From: Armatimonadota bacterium
Lineage (GTDB): Bacteria; Armatimonadota; Armatimonadia; Armatimonadales; Armatimonadaceae
NCBI GenBank assembly: GCA_026392155.1
Contig: JAPLCP010000026.1
Location: 1 to 37,127 of the forward strand
DNA length: 37,127 nt
Direction: 5' to 3'
The position numbers and the translations under genes were made by a program. This document shows positions 33,510-37,127 of this stretch, piece after piece. Below the pieces are notes generated by a model that saw only the letters and a program-made list of their open reading frames with translations, was not told the origin of the DNA and did no database searches. Every line of letters begins with the position of its first letter. Positions within the stretch are counted from its first letter, which is position 1.

Positions 33510-34017
33510 GCCTCGTTCCCAGCGTGAGGCAAACCAGCCCGCCAAGCAGTATTCCCGCGAGGGTCTGGTAGGCAAAGTGGGCTCCTGACTCGACTCGCGA
33601 CCATGCCATGAGGGCTGCCCAGAACCACCACAGTGGGGCAAGTTTTGGGTAGCGCTCGGTCAAGATATAGGCAAGGCAGACATGGGCCGCCGTGTGCCCG
33701 CTCGGAAATCCACCATCACCGCCCGATGGTCGGGCAAGCACATGAAAGCCGTGCCAGGTAATGGTTTTGATAAGCCCAAAGAGCACGGTCTCCCCTAGCA
33801 TCACGGCCACGACCCAGAGCGCCAGTGCCTTGTCTTTATTGCGCCATGCCTGAGTCAGTAAGTAGCCCAAAACGATGACCAGCGCTGTGGTGTTTCCCTC
33901 TCTTCCGATGACTTTGGCGAGTGACTCAACGCCCAAAGCATTTTTGTGGTCGAAGGCAAACCCGATGATGGCTGCCAGGCCTAGTAAGGGCCCCGCCACG
34001 AGGTGTGGCGACTTCAC
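33487..34017 (-). CDS. PAP2-family phosphatase
   Basis: A 176-residue membrane phosphatase with about five hydrophobic helices. The three PAP2 signatures are complete: K84...R96-P97 (KTITWHGFHVLARP), P105-S-G-H108 (FPSGHTAAH) and S140-R-x5-H147 (SRVESGAH). Such enzymes dephosphorylate lipid phosphates such as undecaprenyl pyrophosphate or phosphatidate at the membrane. It starts with GTG right behind the stop of the repeat protein gene, so both are one transcript. Its 3' end overlaps the convergent TlpA-like gene by 23 bp; a small GAGGCT/AGCCTC hairpin at 33501-33514 covers that gene's stop and lies 12 bp inside this gene's 3' end. Confidence 0.9.
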   Translation of the reverse strand: MKSPHLVAGPLLGLAAIIGFAFDHKNALGVESLAKVIGREGNTTALVIVLGYLLTQAWRNKDKALALWVVAVMLGETVLFGLIKTITWHGFHVLARPSGGDGGFPSGHTAAHVCLAYILTERYPKLAPLWWFWAALMAWSRVESGAHFAYQTLAGILLGGLVCLTLGTRLKPPPEA

Positions 34018-34608
34018 CTATCTTTTCTCCGAGGGATTTCGGAGCACGATCTCGGTGTAGTCCAGCCCTGCGGCTTCCAGGGACTTATGCCAGGCGGGAA
34101 AACGGCGTCGTGCAGCCGTGATCAGGGCGGTGTCTTGGCGCTCCAGCGCTTTGGCATACAAGGGCTCGCCCTTTGCATGTCGCTCCTGAATCCGGCGCAC
34201 GACTTCTTTCTCATCCCAGTCATGGTAGCGGCGAATGGTGTCGTAGTCGAGGCCCGCAGCTTCGAGCGCGGCTCGCCAGGAGCCAAAGTGGTGGCGCTTG
34301 ACAGCGGCAGCGGCAAGCGTGGGATCGAGCTTGAGGGAGACATGCCGCCACGAGAGATCCGCGTTTTGTGTCGCTAGCTCCTGAAGGCACTCGATGATTC
34401 GCTCGTTGGTCCAGCTTCGGTAGCGTCGTAGCTCGTCGTAGTCCAATCCTGCGGCAGCGACGGCGAGGGGATAGGAACCAAAGTAGCGTACTGCGGCTCT
34501 GAGCAGAGGGAGATCCTCACGAGCGAGGCCTGAGTAGGAGAGATCTTGCTGCGTTTCGTAGCGACGAAGAATCTCGCCAAGGATGGTGTCATTTGTCCAA
34601 CGGGGCAC
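34018..34608 (-). CDS. Three-repeat homing-endonuclease-associated (HNH_repeat) protein
   Basis: A 196-residue protein made of tandem repeats of about 55-60 residues. Each ends in a block such as YFGSYPLAVAAAGLDYDEL, HFGSWRAALEAAGLDYDTI or RFPAWHKSLEAAGLDYTEI and starts with W-T/D-x-E-x-I/V. This matches the homing-endonuclease-associated repeat family, believed to bind DNA, usually joined to an HNH nuclease. Here no nuclease domain is attached. It may be a DNA-binding regulator or a leftover of a homing system. GTG start at 34608. The PAP2 gene begins at the base after its stop codon. Confidence 0.75.
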   Translation of the reverse strand: MPRWTNDTILGEILRRYETQQDLSYSGLAREDLPLLRAAVRYFGSYPLAVAAAGLDYDELRRYRSWTNERIIECLQELATQNADLSWRHVSLKLDPTLAAAAVKRHHFGSWRAALEAAGLDYDTIRRYHDWDEKEVVRRIQERHAKGEPLYAKALERQDTALITAARRRFPAWHKSLEAAGLDYTEIVLRNPSEKR

Positions 34609-34710
34609 GGGGGCTTATTCGGCAGGTCAATTCTGGATTCCTCCTCACCCGCGTTTTTGCACTCCGCACTCTTACACTGGTTCTTCTAACCCATCTGCCC
34701 TGAGACGCGG

Positions 34711-34716
34711 TATACT
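34711..34716 (+). promoter_or_regulatory. -10 box TATACT upstream of ileS leader
   Basis: TATACT with GCGG before it lies about 200 nt ahead of ileS. The transcript would begin near 34723 and carry a leader of about 190 nt, the only long leader suggested in this window. I see no T-box element. A hairpin TCGCC/GGCGA at about 34814-34838 and a run of five T near 34844-34848 might form an attenuator. Confidence 0.5.
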
Positions 34717-34728
34717 AAGCTCCAACGT

Positions 34729-34782
34729 ATGCACTTTTTCTCTCGGTGTGGCGGTATCGCCCAGATTATCCAGCGCTCCTGA
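34729..34782 (+). CDS. Possible leader peptide of ileS
   Basis: A 17-codon reading (MHFFSRCGGIAQIIQRS) starts a few nucleotides behind the expected transcript start. It has three Ile codons within five codons (I-A-Q-I-I), which would make ribosome movement depend on charged tRNA-Ile, as in classical attenuation of aminoacyl-tRNA or amino-acid genes. The gap 34783-34915 contains the candidate attenuator hairpin and no other gene. The short length means chance cannot be ruled out. Confidence 0.35.
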   Translation: MHFFSRCGGIAQIIQRS

Positions 34783-34915
34783 GCATCACACGGTTCGGGG
34801 TGGGCAGTGTCGCTCGCCTCTTGGGTTCGGCGAATCGGCGTGATTTTTGCTTCCAGGGGCGCTGCTTTGTTTGTCTCGCCGCCGACCCTGTGACCGTTTC
34901 CCAAACGTAAAGACT

Positions 34916-37127
34916 ATGGACTATTCTAAGACACTCAACTTGCCGCAGACGGACTACCCGATGCGCGCCGATCTACCCACCCGCGAGCCGCTCTTTCAGG
35001 CACGCTGGGCGGAGCTGGACCTCTACCAGAAGTCACTCGACAAGCCCGCGCCCAAGGGGAAGTTTGTTCTCCACGATGGCCCGCCGTACTCCAACGGCAA
35101 CTTGCACCTCGGTCACGCGCTGAATAAAACCCTCAAAGATATCGTCACGCGCTACAAGACCATGTCGGGCTTTTGCTCGCCCTATGTTCCGGGCTGGGAC
35201 AACCATGGCTTGCCGATCGAAGTGCAGGTCGTCAAAGAGTTTCGCGAGAAGAAAGAGCCGTGGACGCCCGACACGCTCCGTGCCCGCTGCCGCACCTACG
35301 CCGCCGAGTGGGTTGCGGTGCAAAAAACGCAGTTCCAGCGCCTCGGAATCCGCGGCGACTGGGAAAACCCCTATCTGACGATGGCTCCGGCATTCGAGGC
35401 GAAGATCGTCGAGACGTTCTTGGCGATGGCGCGCAAGGGCTATGTCTACCGGGGCCTCAAGCCGGTGCTCTGGGACAGTGCCAACGAGACCGCGCTGGCC
35501 AACACCGAGGCGGAGTACAAAGACCATGTGAGCCCGGCAATCTATGTCGCCTTTGAGAGCGTGAGCGAGCCCGGCATGCGTGCGGTGATCTGGACCACGA
35601 CGCCTTGGACCATCCCCGCCAATGTCGCGCTGGCGTTTCACCCGGACTTTGACTACGCGGTGGTCGAGACCGAGAAAGCGGGCAAGCTGGTGCTCCTGGG
35701 CGAGCTGCTCGAAGCCACGGCAGCGGCTTGCGAGCTGGGAGCCGTCACCGTTCTGGAGACCCGAAAGGGCGCAAGCTTTGAGGGGGCACGCTTCCGTCAC
35801 CCGCTGCCAGAGCTGGATCGTGACTCGGTGGGCGTCTTGGCGAGCTACGTCACGACCGACACGGGGACGGGAATTGTCCATACCGCGCCGGGTCACGGCG
35901 CCGATGACTACATCACGGGGATGAAGTACGGCCTGCCCGTGCTCTCTCCGGTGGATGGACGGGGGCGCTACACGGAAGAGGCGGGGCCGTTTGTGGGCCT
36001 TAGCACAGATGAAGCCAATAAAGCGATCCCAGAGCGCCTGGCCGAGGTGGGGGCACTGCTGGGGAGCTACAGCTTCACCCACTCCTACCCACACTCGCCG
36101 CGTGCGCCGTACAAGCCGCTGCTCTTCCGCGCCACAGTTCAGTGGTTCGTCTCGGTAGACCACGACGGGCTGCGTCAGAAAGCCCTTGATGGCATCAAGG
36201 GGGTTTCCTGGTACCCGCCTGCCGCGGAGAACCGCATCACCGCTGCCGTCGCCGGACGCCCCGACTGGACCGTCTCACGCCAGCGCCACTGGGGCGTCCC
36301 GATCGCGCTGTTCTATGCCAACGGCGAGCCCGTGATGGACGAAGTCGCGTTCGATGCTGCTGTTGCCGTGATCCGTAAAGACGGTGTCGAGGGCTGGTAC
36401 AACACCGCGCCCGAGGCAATCTTGCCCGAAGGCTTTTCTTATAACGGCGTCGCCGCTTCCGACTTTGAGAAAGAAAAAGATGTCCTGGATGTCTGGTTCG
36501 ACTCGGGAAGCACCAGCTTTGCCGTGCTCGCCTCTGGCGTCTGGCCTGATCTTGATGCTACGACGTGGCCCGCCGATCTCTACCTAGAGGGAAGCGACCA
36601 GCACCGGGGCTGGTTCAATAGCTCGCTCATGATCGCCTCCGCACTCCGCGACGTGCCCCCGTACAAAGCGGTCGTCACCAATGGCTTCACGGTGGACGAG
36701 CTGGGCTACAAAATGTCGAAGTCCAAGGGCAACACGGTTGACCCACTGGGCGTGGTCGAGCGCTACGGCTCCGATGTTCTGCGCCTCTGGGTGGGCAGCA
36801 TCGAGTACACCGAGGACACCAAGCTCGGGGACAATATCTTAAAGCAGCTCGCCAGCAGTTACTCCAAGCTTCGCAATACGCTTCGTTTCTTGCTGGGGAA
36901 TCTCGCAGATTTCAAGCCTGACACGGATCGAGTGGTGCAGCAGGATTTAGATGCGCTAGATCGGTGGGCACTGAGTAAACTTGCTGGAGTGCTCCAGGAA
37001 GTGACGGCTGCCTACGATGAGTATGCGTTCTACCGGGCGACGCAGGCGATCCTGAATTTCTGTAATGTCGAGCTCTCGGGGTTTTATCTGGACGTGCTCA
37101 AAGACCGGCTCTACACGCTCCTACCTG
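34916..37127 (+). CDS. ileS: Isoleucyl-tRNA synthetase (3' end outside window)
   Basis: Charges tRNA-Ile in the cytoplasm. 737 complete codons are visible; the family has about 900-1050 residues, so roughly the anticodon-binding end and any zinc domain are missing beyond the window. HLGH at 64-67 (after PPYSNGNL) and KMSKS at 599-603 are the two class I signatures. The editing domain lies between, with TTTPWTIPANVALAF and TGIVHTAPGHGADDY. GYDxHG is replaced by the normal PGWDNHGLPIE. ATG 34916 begins MDYSKTLNLPQTDYPMRA, the usual bacterial start. No close Shine-Dalgarno is seen. Confidence 0.95.
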   Translation, partial: MDYSKTLNLPQTDYPMRADLPTREPLFQARWAELDLYQKSLDKPAPKGKFVLHDGPPYSNGNLHLGHALNKTLKDIVTRYKTMSGFCSPYVPGWDNHGLPIEVQVVKEFREKKEPWTPDTLRARCRTYAAEWVAVQKTQFQRLGIRGDWENPYLTMAPAFEAKIVETFLAMARKGYVYRGLKPVLWDSANETALANTEAEYKDHVSPAIYVAFESVSEPGMRAVIWTTTPWTIPANVALAFHPDFDYAVVETEKAGKLVLLGELLEATAAACELGAVTVLETRKGASFEGARFRHPLPELDRDSVGVLASYVTTDTGTGIVHTAPGHGADDYITGMKYGLPVLSPVDGRGRYTEEAGPFVGLSTDEANKAIPERLAEVGALLGSYSFTHSYPHSPRAPYKPLLFRATVQWFVSVDHDGLRQKALDGIKGVSWYPPAAENRITAAVAGRPDWTVSRQRHWGVPIALFYANGEPVMDEVAFDAAVAVIRKDGVEGWYNTAPEAILPEGFSYNGVAASDFEKEKDVLDVWFDSGSTSFAVLASGVWPDLDATTWPADLYLEGSDQHRGWFNSSLMIASALRDVPPYKAVVTNGFTVDELGYKMSKSKGNTVDPLGVVERYGSDVLRLWVGSIEYTEDTKLGDNILKQLASSYSKLRNTLRFLLGNLADFKPDTDRVVQQDLDALDRWALSKLAGVLQEVTAAYDEYAFYRATQAILNFCNVELSGFYLDVLKDRLYTLLP

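Noticed and set aside
34402-34404. Possibility that the UGA-interrupted genes are ordinary pseudogenes
   Set aside because: Neither gene shows frameshifts or other stops, both keep motifs after the UGA, and both have a hairpin just downstream. Not fully excluded, but much less likely. Genes meant: 13664-14575 and 32499-33509.
34729-34915. T-box riboswitch before ileS
   Set aside because: No T-box consensus (GGGTGGNACCGCG type) and no specifier stem could be found.
1-37127. CRISPR array
   Set aside because: No regularly spaced direct repeats and no cas-like gene were found; the repeats present are palindromic and scattered.

Overview
The window is about 60% GC, densely coded and chromosomal. 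Lnt implies lipoproteins processed in a diderm-type envelope, and the mix of carbohydrate-active enzymes, DUF1080, GH127 and LolA-like proteins, with almost no spacer DNA, fits a free-living sugar degrader. My best guess is an Armatimonadota (Armatimonas-like) bacterium; that is inference from gene style, since no rRNA or other taxonomic marker is present. Many first genes of transcription units have a TANAAT-type -10 box only 5-7 nt before the start codon and no Shine-Dalgarno, so leaderless transcription appears to be the default here; internal operon genes more often carry an AGGA-type site.

Layout. 1-7341: a palindromic repeat, an M14 carboxypeptidase, lnt, a 1062-residue sugar-kinase-like/UDPGP-type fusion, and a two-gene coiled-coil + HNH endonuclease cassette flanked by an identical 61-bp copy of the 3' end of the fusion gene. 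7342-9551: repeat-rich spacer, a DUF937 protein, tRNA-Pro and tRNA-Tyr, an ADP-ribosylglycohydrolase. 9621-13632: a propeller-like protein, a serine beta-lactamase-family hydrolase, a LolA-like/FKBP fusion and a second LolA-like protein. 13664-17005: a thioredoxin-like gene read through an in-frame UGA (minus strand), DUF1080, a VOC protein, an esterase. 17037-31667: a carbohydrate block (GH127, Nudix, GH2, a huge BNR-type secreted propeller, an enolase-superfamily enzyme, a propeller/alpha-toroid protein, two aldo/keto reductases and an SDR). 31678-34608: a LolA-like exported protein, a TlpA-like protein with an in-frame UGA at the first active-site Cys, a PAP2 phosphatase and a three-repeat HNH-associated DNA-binding protein. 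34711-37127: a possible leader peptide and ileS, cut by the window end.

Main discovery. Two genes that would normally be annotated as broken are each better read as one selenoprotein. The gene at 32499-33509 has a W-U-G-P-C thioredoxin active site with UGA where the first Cys should be. The gene at 13664-14575 (minus) has UGA at codon 58, the same frame open on both sides, and a perfect 8-bp hairpin with a G-first loop 26 nt downstream, as expected of a bacterial SECIS. Together they argue that this organism decodes UGA as selenocysteine and that the second gene is a little-described thioredoxin-like selenoprotein.

Other notable points: the HNH cassette seems to have inserted at a gene 3' end while rebuilding the last 20 codons of its host; palindromic repeats sit in frame inside lnt and GH127; a structured repeat of about 65 bp supplies stop codons to two unrelated genes; and stop codons are reused as the first bases of the next gene's -10 box.
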